Assembly: GCA_016177845.1 (NCBI GenBank)
Contig: JACOUO010000003.1
Span: 186,001-250,000 of the forward strand
From: Deltaproteobacteria bacterium
GTDB lineage: Bacteria > Desulfobacterota > GWC2-55-46
DNA: 64,000 nucleotides
Direction of reading: 5' to 3'
In this document: one piece after another, positions 41,957 through 51,289 of the stretch
Layout of the letters: every line of letters starts with the position of its first letter
Position numbering within the stretch: position 1 is the first letter of the stretch
The notes under the pieces: generated by a model
Told to the model about the DNA's origin: nothing
Database searches by the model: none
The model's input: only the letters and a program-made list of their open reading frames with translations
Position numbers and translations under genes: made by a program

Positions 41957-42553
41957 TCAGGTTTTTTTGCGGTTTTTGGAAGGTTGCGTATCCAAGTCCA
42001 CACTTTTTTTGAAAAACAATTCACTACAGTCCGGGCAGATGCCATGGGTCAGCTGAGGCAGTTTGATCTGCCCAAAAAGGTCAAGCCTGCTTACAGCCTC
42101 TTCGACCTCTGCCCATCCGTTCTCAGGCAGGATAATCCTTTTGCACCAGCTGCACATGGTAACGAATTCGTTTGAACGGTCAGCCATAGCATCAAGGATT
42201 GGGGCAGGGTCACGGAATTCCTCTTTAATTATTTTGGTATGGAAGGCGAGCGAGCCGCCATTGAGCGGGGTGATTTTCATTTCCATAAAGCGGCGGCACT
42301 CCGGAGAGTCGCATCTGAATGGCAGTTCTACACCAAGGCCTGTTGTCCTGATCTTTTCGAATAGTATTCTGAAGATGTGCTTTATTTCCCTTCCTGTGAT
42401 GAAGTCCCAGATGGGCCTGCCGATGACATAGGCATTGGTTATATAAGGGGCCTTGTTCTCCTGCGCGAATTGTACCCAATGCTCATTTACGCGCACTAAT
42501 CTGTCTTCAGCGTCTATCTCGTAAAGGAAAACCCGCTTGTCAACGGTCTTCAT
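41957..42553 (-). CDS. PAS-like sensor protein with C-terminal CxxC...CPxC motif
   Basis: A 198-residue protein. The N-terminal ~110 residues look like a PAS domain (FLYEIDAEDRLVRVNEHWVQFAQENKAP..., WDFITG). The C-terminus has MCSWCKRI (CxxC), then WAEVEEAVSRLDLF and HGICPDCSELFF (H, CxxC). This WCK..HGICP.C ending is common behind PAS or receiver domains in delta-proteobacteria and relatives and probably holds a metal or redox site. There is no kinase or output domain. GGAGGGATT precedes the ATG. Confidence 0.75.
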   Translation of the reverse strand: MKTVDKRVFLYEIDAEDRLVRVNEHWVQFAQENKAPYITNAYVIGRPIWDFITGREIKHIFRILFEKIRTTGLGVELPFRCDSPECRRFMEMKITPLNGGSLAFHTKIIKEEFRDPAPILDAMADRSNEFVTMCSWCKRIILPENGWAEVEEAVSRLDLFGQIKLPQLTHGICPDCSELFFKKSVDLDTQPSKNRKKT

Positions 42554-42734
42554 AATCCCTCCATTGAAATCAAAAAGAGAGTTTATTAAATGCGGATGAT
42601 TTTATGCTACTCTGTAAAATTCTGCCCCTTACGATATAATGAAGTCAGCTTTTATATTCAGGTCAGAAAACGCCTGGCTTAACGCTTTGAGATGATTCAT
42701 TGACAATCCTGATTAAAAAATATATTAAACAAAG

Positions 42735-44006
42735 ATGACCAAAGACGATATTAAAAGGGCTGCGCTGAAAAAGAGGAAATGGCTTGCCACCGGGCTGCTT
42801 TTCTTCGTGGCAGTGGTCTATTTTATTTCCAAAAAACTTGAGAGGCCTTATCCGTGGCTTGGGTTTCTTACTGCTTTCGCGGAGGCCGCAATGGTCGGCG
42901 CGCTCGCGGACTGGTTCGCGGTTACGGCGCTCTTCCGCCATCCTTTAGGCATTCCGAGGAGGATTGCGCTAAGAATACCTCTCTTCAGGCATACTGCAAT
43001 TATACCTGAGAATAAGGACAGGATAGGCGAGGGGCTCGGGGATTTTGTTGAAAGGCATTTTCTTACGCCCGAGGCCATCATAGAAAAGCTGCAGCAGGAG
43101 GACATAGCTAAAAGGAGCGCTGAATGGCTCGCCGACCCTGTAAATAGTTCCCTCATAGCCGATGAGCTGTGCTCGTTCCTTCCTAAGGTGCTTGAGGCCA
43201 TAGATGATAAGGATGTAAGGAAGTTCATAACAGGCAATATCAACTCGGCTGTAAAATCCATTGACCTTGCCCCGCTTGCGGGCCAGTTCCTCTCCGTGGT
43301 CACCTCAGGGAATAAGCATCAGGTCCTTTTTGATGAGGGTATAAAGCTTATAAGGAATGTCTTTGAAGATTATAAACCCCAGATACAAAGAAAGATCGCC
43401 GATGAGACATGGTGGATCTTCAAGCTGGTAAACGGGGATGTGAAGTTATATAACAAAGTGGTTGCCATTATAGAGCGCACCCTCATTCAGATTGCGGATG
43501 ACCCGCAGCATGAGCTGAGAACAAAGTTCAATGAAGCCGCAAAGGTCTTCATTGAAAAGCTTAAAACCTCCCCTGACTTTAAGGCCAAGGGTGAGGCGTT
43601 CAAGGAGGAGTTCCTCAAACACCCTGCCGCTCAGAAGTATTTTGATAATGTCTGGGAGGACCTGAAAGGCGCGATACTAAGAGATGTCGCAAGGCCCGGT
43701 TCAGCGGTCAGGGCCAGAATAAAAGAAGCCCTGATGACAATAGGCGCAGGGCTCTCAAAGGACCAGGCAGTAAGGGCAAAGCTGAATGTTTGGATACAGA
43801 ACGCACTCGTAAACACTATTAGCTCGCACCGTAATGCCATAAGCGGCCTTATAGCAAGCAGGGTTAAAAAATGGGACGCAAGGACGATAACGGAGATGCT
43901 TGAGCTTCAGGTAGGGGAAGACCTTCAGTTTATAAGGATAAACGGCACTATAGTGGGCGGTTTTGTAGGCCTGCTCATTTATTTCGTATCCCTTCTTTTC
44001 AGTTAA
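42735..44006 (+). CDS. DUF445 membrane protein (YjiN-like)
   Basis: A 423-residue protein of the DUF445 family. N-terminal TM helix at ~18-35, the conserved PYPWLGFLTAFAEAAMVGALADWFAVTALFRHPLGIPR, then NKDRIGEGLGDFVERHFLTPE and a long helical soluble part, closing with a C-terminal TM helix (GTIVGGFVGLLIYFVSLLF). It is inner-membrane, with unknown function; E. coli YjiN is a homologue. The length is normal. It stands alone between the PAS gene and the polysaccharide operon. Confidence 0.9.
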   Translation: MTKDDIKRAALKKRKWLATGLLFFVAVVYFISKKLERPYPWLGFLTAFAEAAMVGALADWFAVTALFRHPLGIPRRIALRIPLFRHTAIIPENKDRIGEGLGDFVERHFLTPEAIIEKLQQEDIAKRSAEWLADPVNSSLIADELCSFLPKVLEAIDDKDVRKFITGNINSAVKSIDLAPLAGQFLSVVTSGNKHQVLFDEGIKLIRNVFEDYKPQIQRKIADETWWIFKLVNGDVKLYNKVVAIIERTLIQIADDPQHELRTKFNEAAKVFIEKLKTSPDFKAKGEAFKEEFLKHPAAQKYFDNVWEDLKGAILRDVARPGSAVRARIKEALMTIGAGLSKDQAVRAKLNVWIQNALVNTISSHRNAISGLIASRVKKWDARTITEMLELQVGEDLQFIRINGTIVGGFVGLLIYFVSLLFS

Positions 44007-44390
44007 TCCGCTTATATGCGGAATCCATCCGTAAAATAATTTTTTCTTTTGGCAGCTTGCCTGAATCAAATCTTTTTGTTTTTATCCAATCCCGTAAAAA
44101 ATATACCCCTCTAAAGTTGACACTCCGGAAACTTGGATTATGATTATCCGCATGTCAGTTTTTCTTTCAGCTAATCTTAAAAAAAAGTTTACAAGGTAAA
44201 TTGACAAACAGGAATTTTGAATTATAGTCATTTAAAACAAGGCAAATTTTTCATCGGCAAAGTCAATTCTTGCAGCCAGGCTTTAGTATCTAAGTTTCCA
44301 AAACTCACTTAACTACCTGTTGTTTCTATCAACGGATAATCACTTTTTATCTGTTTACGGTATTGCTTTGCCTTTACCCGGGGGAATCCT
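44007..44390 (+). promoter_or_regulatory. Upstream control region of the polysaccharide operon
   Basis: The 384-bp gap holds two strong tandem sigma-70-like promoters: TTGACA (44117-44122), 16 bp, TATGAT (44139-44144); and TTGACA (44201-44206), 16 bp, TATAGT (44223-44228). A ~155-nt leader follows to the first small gene. A small hairpin TCCGC/GCGGA follows the DUF445 stop. No JUMPstart/ops element is seen. Confidence 0.6.
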
Positions 44391-44507
44391 ATGTCTTTTT
44401 TCACTTACCTGCTTTTTTTAATGGGTATCGCCATAGGAATAATAATAGGAATAGTGGGGTTCATTACGGTTGGAGGCAGGTCTTTGAGAAGGTGGCTTGT
44501 GTTTTAA
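44391..44507 (+). CDS. 38-residue membrane protein at the operon head
   Basis: Reading MSFFTYLLFLMGIAIG, then a glycine-spaced hydrophobic helix (GIIIGIVGFITVGG) and the basic end RSLRRWLVF. GGGGGAAT lies just before the ATG and the next gene starts 16 bp after the stop. One TM helix and a cytoplasmic basic tail are predicted. It may be a small regulator or subunit of the polysaccharide machinery; there is no known homologue that I recognise. Confidence 0.6.
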   Translation: MSFFTYLLFLMGIAIGIIIGIVGFITVGGRSLRRWLVF

Positions 44508-44522
44508 AAACCCCGAGGTCTT

Positions 44523-45308
44523 ATGCGCACATTCAAAGGAAAAATCTCTGTCATAATGCCCGCCTACAATGAGGGCCACCACATATACGCAAACCTCCGG
44601 GAGACCTTCTCCGTCTTCAATAAATCAAAATGCAGGTTTGAGATCATCCCTGTTGATGACGGAAGCTCGGATAACACCTATTCAGAGGCAGGCAGGGCTG
44701 CCGCCGACTTCGGAAAAATAATTCCTGTCCGCATCCCCGTAAACTGCGGCAAGGGAAACGCGCTCAGGGAAGGGTTTAAGCAGGCCTCAGGCGATTTCGT
44801 AATCTTCCTTGACGCCGACCTCGACCTACACCCGAAACAGGTTTACTACATGCTCGGCAGGATGAGGGACTACAAGGCTGACATCATCATAGGCTCAAAG
44901 CACCATCCCGAATCCAAAATGAATTATCCCTTGATGAGAACTGTCTTCAGCAGGGTTTACGCCGCATCTTTAAAGCTGCTGTTCGGGATGCCTCTGAGGG
45001 ATACGCAGACCGGGCTTAAGATATTCACTCATGAATCCCTTGAGAAGGTATTTCAGAAAGTGCTTTGCAAAAGATACGCGTTTGATGTGGAGTTGCTCGC
45101 CAACGCGCACCATGCGGGCTATAGGGTGGTTGAAGCCCCGATAGTCCTTGATTTCAAAAGGGGCGTGAATTGGGGGCGCATCAAGCATACTGATGTGATG
45201 AACATGGGCATTGATACCCTGGCGATTTTTTACAGGATGCACATAACAAAATATTATGACAGCGCATTCGAAACAGAGAGGCTGGTCTTTAGAGGTATTG
45301 TTGAATGA
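44523..45308 (+). CDS. Family 2 glycosyltransferase (dolichyl-phosphate mannosyltransferase-like)
   Basis: A 261-residue GT2 of the DPM1/GtrB type. Motifs are ISVIMPAYNEGHHI, VDDGSSDNT, GKGNALREGFKQASGDFVIFLDADLDLHP (DxD) and DTQTGLKIF. It probably adds a sugar to polyprenyl phosphate or to a growing chain at the cytoplasmic face. It has no C-terminal TM helices, so it is a soluble/peripheral form. It overlaps the flippase gene by 4 bp (ATGA). Confidence 0.92.
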   Translation: MRTFKGKISVIMPAYNEGHHIYANLRETFSVFNKSKCRFEIIPVDDGSSDNTYSEAGRAAADFGKIIPVRIPVNCGKGNALREGFKQASGDFVIFLDADLDLHPKQVYYMLGRMRDYKADIIIGSKHHPESKMNYPLMRTVFSRVYAASLKLLFGMPLRDTQTGLKIFTHESLEKVFQKVLCKRYAFDVELLANAHHAGYRVVEAPIVLDFKRGVNWGRIKHTDVMNMGIDTLAIFYRMHITKYYDSAFETERLVFRGIVE

Positions 45309-46567
45309 GCCTTATCAGAAGCGGGACGATATTGTTTTTGGCATCAATGGCAGGGAATGTCTCTAATTATCTCTTTCAGTTCTTTATGAGCAGACATCTG
45401 TCGATTGAAGATTACGGCACCATGAATGCCGCGTTCTCGATGCTTATCATGGTAGGCATACCAACAGCTACAATAATGATGGTCCTCGCAAAATACATCT
45501 CCAAATTCAACGCGCAGGGAGAAGAGAACAAGATATCATCGCTCTACAGGAACTCTGTCCTTAAGATGTCCGGGCTCGGTCTTCTTGTGTTTGCCGCCTT
45601 CCTGTTCTTTAGAAATAATATTTCGGAATACCTCAAATTAAGCGATTCATGGCCTGTCATCATAATAGGCTTCGGTCTTTTCTGGGCTTTCATCATCACT
45701 GTCAACTTCGGCATGCTGCAGGGGCTTAAAAGGTTCTACCTCTTTGGCACCGGAATGGGGCTCATAGGAATACTTAAGCTCCTCTCAGGCGTTGTTCTGG
45801 TGCTCCTTGGCTTCGGGCTCAACGGCGCGATATCGACCGTAGTAGTTTCTACATTCCTTGTCTTCGCGATAACTTCGGCCCCTCTTCGGAGTTATCTTAA
45901 GGAGAAGGGCAGGGTTGAGAAGAATACTGGAGATATCCTTATTTATTCTATTCCCGTGCTCTTATCGACTATCGCCTTTGCGGCGCTTACCAATATCGAT
46001 CTTCTGATAGTGAAGCACATGTTCTCTGCGGAAGAAGCCGGTCTTTATGCGGCGGTCTCCATTCTCGGAAAGACCCTGCTTTATCTGCCTTCGGCGCTTA
46101 CTCAGGCTCTCTTCCCGTTGGTATCAGAGGCGCACACATTAAACCAGGACACATTCAAGCTCCTTGATAAAGGGCTACTTTATACATTCGCAATAGCATT
46201 GGCAGGGGTGGCAGGGTTTACGGTCTTTCCTGAAACGGCCATCATGCTCCTTTTTGGTCAGAAGTACTTGTCAGCCGCACCGCTCTTAAAGTACTACGGC
46301 CTTGCGATGACATTTCTCTCAATCGTAAGCATCTTCATAAGCTTTAATCTTGCAAGACACAGGACAGGTTTTGTCTATTCGCTCATAGCCGCCTGCGCTG
46401 CGCTCGTAATCCTTATACATTATTTTCACGGCTCCCTTATGAATGTGATCCTGATAATAGCGGCTGTAAGCGCATCTCTTGCTCTCGTTAACTTTTTCCT
46501 TATCTACAGGGACAGGAAGTCGTTCTACCTTTTGAGGCCTAAAGTGGAGGGCTTAGCTCAGAGATGA
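45305..46567 (+). CDS. Polysaccharide flippase (Wzx/MATE-like)
   Basis: A 420-residue membrane protein with about 12 hydrophobic helices, of the polysaccharide-biosynthesis/MVF family. The start SGTILFLASMAGNVSNYLFQFFMSRHLSIEDYGTMNA is characteristic, with a central ALTNIDLLIVKHMFSAEEAGLYAA repeat of the fold. It moves undecaprenyl-linked repeat units across the inner membrane. Genes overlap by 4 bp at both ends, so the block is translationally coupled. Confidence 0.9.
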   Translation: MSLIRSGTILFLASMAGNVSNYLFQFFMSRHLSIEDYGTMNAAFSMLIMVGIPTATIMMVLAKYISKFNAQGEENKISSLYRNSVLKMSGLGLLVFAAFLFFRNNISEYLKLSDSWPVIIIGFGLFWAFIITVNFGMLQGLKRFYLFGTGMGLIGILKLLSGVVLVLLGFGLNGAISTVVVSTFLVFAITSAPLRSYLKEKGRVEKNTGDILIYSIPVLLSTIAFAALTNIDLLIVKHMFSAEEAGLYAAVSILGKTLLYLPSALTQALFPLVSEAHTLNQDTFKLLDKGLLYTFAIALAGVAGFTVFPETAIMLLFGQKYLSAAPLLKYYGLAMTFLSIVSIFISFNLARHRTGFVYSLIAACAALVILIHYFHGSLMNVILIIAAVSASLALVNFFLIYRDRKSFYLLRPKVEGLAQR

Positions 46568-47526
46568 ACCCGCTCGTATCCATAATAATTCCTGTCAAGG
46601 AAATCAATAATTACATCAGGGAATCCATTCCTAATATCCTGAACCTTGACTATGAGAATTTCGAGGTGGTCATTTTCCCTGATTCCCCGAGCGCTGAAAT
46701 ATTTCCAAAGACAACCATAATACCAACGGGAAAGATAGGGCCTGCCGAGAAACGGGATTTGGCCCTGAAGTACGCAAAGGGTGAAATATTCGCGTTTCTT
46801 GATGATGACGCTTACCCGAGAAAAGACTGGCTCAGCAGCGCGGTAAGGCATTTTGAGGATAAGGAAGTGGCAGGTGTTGGCGGGCCTGCCGTGACACCGC
46901 GCCATGATTCGGCATGGCAGAGGGCCTCAGGCGGGGTTTTTTCCTCATGGCTCGCAAGCGGCGGTTATGAGTACAGGTATGTGCCAAGGGAAAATGTGAC
47001 TGAAGTGGATGACTACCCCACAGTGAACCTCCTTGTCAGGAGAGATATATTCGAGCAGGTTGGAGGTTTTGATACAAATTATTGGCCCGGCGAAGATACA
47101 AAGCTCTGCCTTGATATTACAAAAAAGCTTGGAAAGAAAATCAAGTATGAGCCTGACGCGCTTGTCTATCACCACAGAAGGCCGCTTTTTCGCTCGCATC
47201 TCCAGCAGGTCGGCAGGTACGCGTTCCACAGGGGTTACTTTGTAAAAGTGCTTCCTGAGACATCTCTGAGGCTACAGTATTTTGTGCCGAGCCTGTTTCT
47301 GGTCGGGCTTATCATAGGCGCGCTCCTTTCGCCTATAAATGAATTTATCTCCGCGGCGTATCTGACCGCGTTGGCAGTCTACATAGTAGTCCTGCTGGCA
47401 ACGGTTATCGCAATGACAGTCAAGGAGAAGGACATTATTGTGGCCGCTCTTGCGGTGCCCGGGATTTTCCTCACCCATGTCGTGTATGGGTATAACTTTT
47501 TAAAAGGCCTTTCGGCAAGAAGGTAG
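46564..47526 (+). CDS. Family 2 glycosyltransferase with C-terminal membrane helices
   Basis: A 320-residue GT2. The N-terminal VSIIIPVKEINNYIRESI and the catalytic AFLDDDAYPRKDWL (DxD) are clear, followed by GGFDTNYWPGEDTKLC, an ED-type acceptor motif, and two or three C-terminal TM helices (~240-300). It probably works at the membrane on a lipid-linked acceptor. Start ATG overlaps the flippase stop. Confidence 0.9.
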   Translation: MNPLVSIIIPVKEINNYIRESIPNILNLDYENFEVVIFPDSPSAEIFPKTTIIPTGKIGPAEKRDLALKYAKGEIFAFLDDDAYPRKDWLSSAVRHFEDKEVAGVGGPAVTPRHDSAWQRASGGVFSSWLASGGYEYRYVPRENVTEVDDYPTVNLLVRRDIFEQVGGFDTNYWPGEDTKLCLDITKKLGKKIKYEPDALVYHHRRPLFRSHLQQVGRYAFHRGYFVKVLPETSLRLQYFVPSLFLVGLIIGALLSPINEFISAAYLTALAVYIVVLLATVIAMTVKEKDIIVAALAVPGIFLTHVVYGYNFLKGLSARR

Positions 47527-47528
47527 AA

Positions 47529-49025
47529 ATGAAAGTTTTCATCTCATATCCTCCGCTGGACAATGGCAAGGGAGTGCCGCTGCTCTCACAGAACCGCCAG
47601 TTCCAGTGGTTCAACAGCCCGACTTACATATATCCTGTCGTGCCTGCGTACGCGGCAACACTCCTTAAGCAAAATGGTTTTAAGGTAGTCTGGGACGATG
47701 CCATAGCAGAGGAGATGAGCTACGCCGGTTGGCTTGAGCGGGTAAGAAACGAAAAGCCTGATGTGATTGCCATAGAGACCAAGACGCCTGTAGTCAAGAT
47801 GCACTGGCAGATAATAGACAGTCTTAAGCAGGAGTTCGGCGACAGGCTGAAAGTCGTGCTCATGGGAGACCATGTCACCGCGCTTCCCGAAGAATCTCTT
47901 GAGAACTCAAAGGCTGATTTCATCATCACAGGCGGCGATTATGATTTCCTTCTTTTAAGCCTCTGCAAGTCTCTTAGGTCTGTAAAACCTCTTGCGTCAC
48001 CCCTTGCCCCAGGCATCTGGTACAGGGAGGGAAGCCTAATTAAAAATTCAGGGAAAAGCCTGCTTAATAATAACCTTGATACCCTGCCGATGATAGACAG
48101 GACTCTGACAAAGTGGAAGCTCTATGGTGTGAAGAACGGGAATTTCAAACGCACACCCGGCGCCTACACAATGGCAGGTCGTGACTGCTGGTGGGGCAGG
48201 TGCAGTTTTTGTTCATGGACAACGCTCTATCCCGGAAAAAACTTCAGGGCTATTTCTCCTGAAAAGCTTCTTGATGAGATCGGCGTACTTATAGAGAAGC
48301 ACGGAGTCAGGGAAGTCTTTGATGACAGCGGTTCGTTCCCCACAGGCAAATGGCTTGAGGCATTCTGCAAGGGGATGATATCGAGGGGATATAACAAAAG
48401 GATTTACATGGGCTGCAACATGAGGATAAACGCCCTCCGTAAGGAAGAATACGAACTTATGGCAAAGGCCGGTTTCAGGTTTGTGCTCTTCGGGCTTGAA
48501 TCGGTCAATCAGGCTACCCTCGATAAGCTCGATAAAGGGCTTAAGGTGGCTCAAATCGTGGAAGGTTTCAGGATGGCAAAAAAGGCTGGGCTTGAGCCGC
48601 ATGTGACCTCTATGATCGGCTATCCGTGGGAAGAGAAGAAGGACGCTGAAGAGACAATAAACTTCGCAAAGGATATGTTCAGGAAGGGCTACATTGATAC
48701 CCTTCAGGCAACTATTGTCGTGCCGTACCCTGGCACGCCCATGTATGAGGAATCAAAAAAGAACGGATGGCTTATCACCGAGGATTGGGAAAGATACGAC
48801 ATGCGTGAATCGGTGTGGAAGAGCCCTCTTTCAAACGATGACGTGAAGATGCTCACGCAGGGGCTTTATAAGGCAGCGCTTAATCCTCAGTTCATAGCAA
48901 GAAAAATCTTTTCCGTAAGGAACATAGACGACCTCAGGTTCCTGTTCATGGCAGGCAGGAAGCTGATGGCCCACCTTACGGACTTTAAAGTCAAGGGCAA
49001 GAAAGCAGTTGGCATTAATTCCTAA
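47529..49025 (+). CDS. Cobalamin-binding radical SAM protein (CX4CX2C variant)
   Basis: A 498-residue B12-binding radical SAM protein. The N-terminal ~150 residues form a Rossmann B12-like domain (PLDNGKGVPLL...DHVTALPEES). The iron-sulfur site is CWWGRCSFC (C220, C225, C228), spaced CX4CX2C instead of the usual CX3CX2C. Barrel motifs VLFGLESVNQATLDKL and the shared C-terminal helical region (FIARKIFSVRNIDDLRFLFMAG) follow. Three related genes lie further on in the operon. The reaction is unknown; methyl transfer or C-C bond chemistry on a glycan or lipid is possible. Confidence 0.88.
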   Translation: MKVFISYPPLDNGKGVPLLSQNRQFQWFNSPTYIYPVVPAYAATLLKQNGFKVVWDDAIAEEMSYAGWLERVRNEKPDVIAIETKTPVVKMHWQIIDSLKQEFGDRLKVVLMGDHVTALPEESLENSKADFIITGGDYDFLLLSLCKSLRSVKPLASPLAPGIWYREGSLIKNSGKSLLNNNLDTLPMIDRTLTKWKLYGVKNGNFKRTPGAYTMAGRDCWWGRCSFCSWTTLYPGKNFRAISPEKLLDEIGVLIEKHGVREVFDDSGSFPTGKWLEAFCKGMISRGYNKRIYMGCNMRINALRKEEYELMAKAGFRFVLFGLESVNQATLDKLDKGLKVAQIVEGFRMAKKAGLEPHVTSMIGYPWEEKKDAEETINFAKDMFRKGYIDTLQATIVVPYPGTPMYEESKKNGWLITEDWERYDMRESVWKSPLSNDDVKMLTQGLYKAALNPQFIARKIFSVRNIDDLRFLFMAGRKLMAHLTDFKVKGKKAVGINS

Positions 49026-49124
49026 AAATATGTCAGAAGGGATCTGTAAAGCAGTATGGCGGGACGCGGCGTAAAAAGAAGAAGACATCTGAGATTGGTC
49101 GAAAGCCTTGACGCAAGGCAGTTG

Positions 49125-50183
49125 ATGTATTTCACTTCAAATTCCCTGCCGTCAATTTCAGTGATCATACCCACGCTGAATTCGGAGAAAACCCTCAGAG
49201 AAAGCCTCAGGAGCATATGCACCCAGGATTATCCTCAGGACAAGCTTGAGATAATAATCTCTGACGGCGGCTCAACTGATTCCACTCCTGAAATAGTGAA
49301 GTTAATCGGCACGGAAACCCTCATAAAAATTAAATACATCCCCAATACCTTGAAAACAGGCGAGGCAGGCAAGGCAGAGGGCTTCAGGCACTCAGCCAAT
49401 GAGATAATCGCGTTCATTGACTCGGATAATATTCTGCCTGAGTCAAACTGGTTCCTTAAGATGGTAGAGCCTTTCAATGACGCGCAGATATTCGCCTCAG
49501 AGCCGCTCGAATATACATGCAGGGCAAATGACGGCTATATAACACGGTACTGCGCGTATATCGGGATGAATGACCCGCTATGCCTTTTTCTGGGCAACTA
49601 TGACCGCTACTGCACCCTTACGGGCAGGTGGACGGAAGTGCCGCACATTGAAGAGGACCTTGGCAGGTACTTAAAAATAGAGCTTGAAAAAAAGAGGTTT
49701 CCTACAATCGGCGCAAACGGATTTCTCATAAGAAGAAGCGCCCTGGAAAAATGCGGGGTGGGCGACTACCTTTTTGACATCGATGTTATCTATGAGCTCT
49801 TGAATGCTACGGACTCAACCGGAGAGGTAGTGCGCTTCGCAAAGGTAAAGACCGGGATTATCCATATCTTCTCCGGCGATGTAAAGACATTCGCTAGAAA
49901 GCAGAGGCGAAGGATAAGGGATTACCTGTACTACAACAGCCTCGGCGTGAGGAAATATCCGTGGAAGAGCGTAAGCAGTTTAAGGCTGCTTTTTTTTATC
50001 ATCTCCTGCATGACCTTGCTTCCGTTATTGCTGCAGGCATTGAGAGGGTATTTCAAGAGGCCGAACAGCGCGTGGCTTTTTCATCCGATTGCCTGCTGGT
50101 TGACGCTTTTTGAGTATGGGCTCGGCAAGGCAGGAAGTGTTTTTGGCGTAAGGGAATTACGAAGGCAGGGCTGGAGCCAGTAA
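49125..50183 (+). CDS. Family 2 glycosyltransferase
   Basis: A 352-residue GT2. Motifs are ISVIIPTLNSEKTLRESLRSI, SDGGSTDST, EIIAFIDSDNILPESNWF (DxD), then an acceptor-side EEDL and a C-terminal hydrophobic stretch (LLFFIISCMTLLPLLLQAL). The frame opens 23 codons earlier (ATG at 49056), but that segment is Arg-rich and unlike a GT N-terminus. The ATG at 49125 with AAGGCAG upstream is preferred. It is separated from the radical SAM gene by ~100 bp. Confidence 0.85.
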   Translation: MYFTSNSLPSISVIIPTLNSEKTLRESLRSICTQDYPQDKLEIIISDGGSTDSTPEIVKLIGTETLIKIKYIPNTLKTGEAGKAEGFRHSANEIIAFIDSDNILPESNWFLKMVEPFNDAQIFASEPLEYTCRANDGYITRYCAYIGMNDPLCLFLGNYDRYCTLTGRWTEVPHIEEDLGRYLKIELEKKRFPTIGANGFLIRRSALEKCGVGDYLFDIDVIYELLNATDSTGEVVRFAKVKTGIIHIFSGDVKTFARKQRRRIRDYLYYNSLGVRKYPWKSVSSLRLLFFIISCMTLLPLLLQALRGYFKRPNSAWLFHPIACWLTLFEYGLGKAGSVFGVRELRRQGWSQ

Positions 50184-50220
50184 AACTTTATATAGGCAAA
50201 ATGCCGCACGGAGGTTTTGT

Positions 50221-50628
50221 ATGGATTTTCAGGTCTCATATCTGCTTAAGCACAACGATCACAGGGGATATCTTGTCGAGTTTCTCAAGCATGGCGAGCT
50301 CAAGGACCAGAACAAGAGGTTCGGTCAGATCTATTATGTCACATTTAACAATGAGAATCTGGTAAGGGGCAATCATTACCATAAGCACACGGAAGAATGG
50401 TTCGGAGTCATCTTTGGGTCTTTACAGGTGGTGCTTGAAGATGTGAACACAAAAGAGAAGAAAGTCTTTGAGCTGCACGCGAGCGAAAACGAGTTCGTAA
50501 GGCTTCGCATAGGCAAAGAGATTGCACACGCCTTCAAATGTTTGAGCAGCACTGCAATACTCCTTGATTACGCTAATCGGCAATACGACCCGGACAACAA
50601 TGACAGGCTCCCGTACGAGCTCCTATAA
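50221..50628 (+). CDS. TDP-4-keto-6-deoxyhexose 3,4-ketoisomerase-like cupin (FdtA/QdtA type)
   Basis: A 135-residue double-stranded beta-helix protein. The active-site region is RGNHYHKHTEEWFGVIFGSLQVVLED, with the two histidines of the RG.H.H motif of FdtA-type isomerases, and IAHAFKCLS near the end. A WbjC/CapF C-terminal-like cupin is an alternative. The next two genes are an N-acyltransferase and an aminotransferase, so together they form the set needed for a 3-acetamido-3,6-dideoxyhexose (Fuc3NAc or Qui3NAc type). GGAGG lies just before the ATG. Confidence 0.8.
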   Translation: MDFQVSYLLKHNDHRGYLVEFLKHGELKDQNKRFGQIYYVTFNNENLVRGNHYHKHTEEWFGVIFGSLQVVLEDVNTKEKKVFELHASENEFVRLRIGKEIAHAFKCLSSTAILLDYANRQYDPDNNDRLPYELL

Positions 50629-50650
50629 ATTATCAAAGGCAGGTACAGCA

Positions 50651-51289
50651 GTGCAGAATCTAAATAGATTAACAATAGGCGAAAATCCTCGAATAAATGA
50701 AAAGGCCATTGTCGGCAGCGAGCCTTTAAGAAGTGTTTCCGACCTGAGCGTTACAATCGGCAATAATCTCATTGCGCTTGCCGGCGCGATTATTTACAGG
50801 GGCGTAAAGATCGGTAATGACGCTGCTCTGGGACATTACGCAATTGTCAGGGAAGAAAATATAATCGGCGATTCGTTCAGGCTCTGGAGCAATTCGATAG
50901 TCGATTACGGATGCGTTATCGGCAACAGGGTGAAGATACACAGCGGATGCTATGTGGCGCAATACACGGTAATTGAGGACGATGTTTTTCTTGCCCCCGG
51001 AGTCATCATCGGGAACGACCCTCATCCCGGATGCGAGTTCTCAACCGAGTGCATTAAAAAAAGCGGCGTGACCATCAGGCAGGGCGCTCAGATAGGTATA
51101 AACTGCACTATACTGCCGGGCGTGACCATTGGGAAAAAGGCTCTCATAGGCGCTGGAAGCGTGGTTACCGAAGATGTTCCGGCTGAGAAGATAGTGGTCG
51201 GAAATCCCGCAAAAATACTTAAGTCAATCTATGAAGCGAAATGCACTAACGGCTTAACGGAAAAACCTTACCTGAGGGTGAAGAGATGA
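50651..51289 (+). CDS. Left-handed beta-helix N-acetyltransferase (FdtC-like)
   Basis: A 212-residue hexapeptide-repeat acyltransferase with many [LIV]Gxxxx repeats ([104 protein letters not shown]). The GTG at 50651 (AGGT upstream) is chosen because it avoids overlapping the previous gene; the frame opens earlier at 50564. It likely acetylates the amino group placed at C3 by the aminotransferase downstream. Confidence 0.85.
   Translation: MQNLNRLTIGENPRINEKAIVGSEPLRSVSDLSVTIGNNLIALAGAIIYRGVKIGNDAALGHYAIVREENIIGDSFRLWSNSIVDYGCVIGNRVKIHSGCYVAQYTVIEDDVFLAPGVIIGNDPHPGCEFSTECIKKSGVTIRQGAQIGINCTILPGVTIGKKALIGAGSVVTEDVPAEKIVVGNPAKILKSIYEAKCTNGLTEKPYLRVKR

Noticed and set aside
44007-44390. JUMPstart/ops element before the polysaccharide operon
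   Set aside because: No GGCGGTAG-type core was found.
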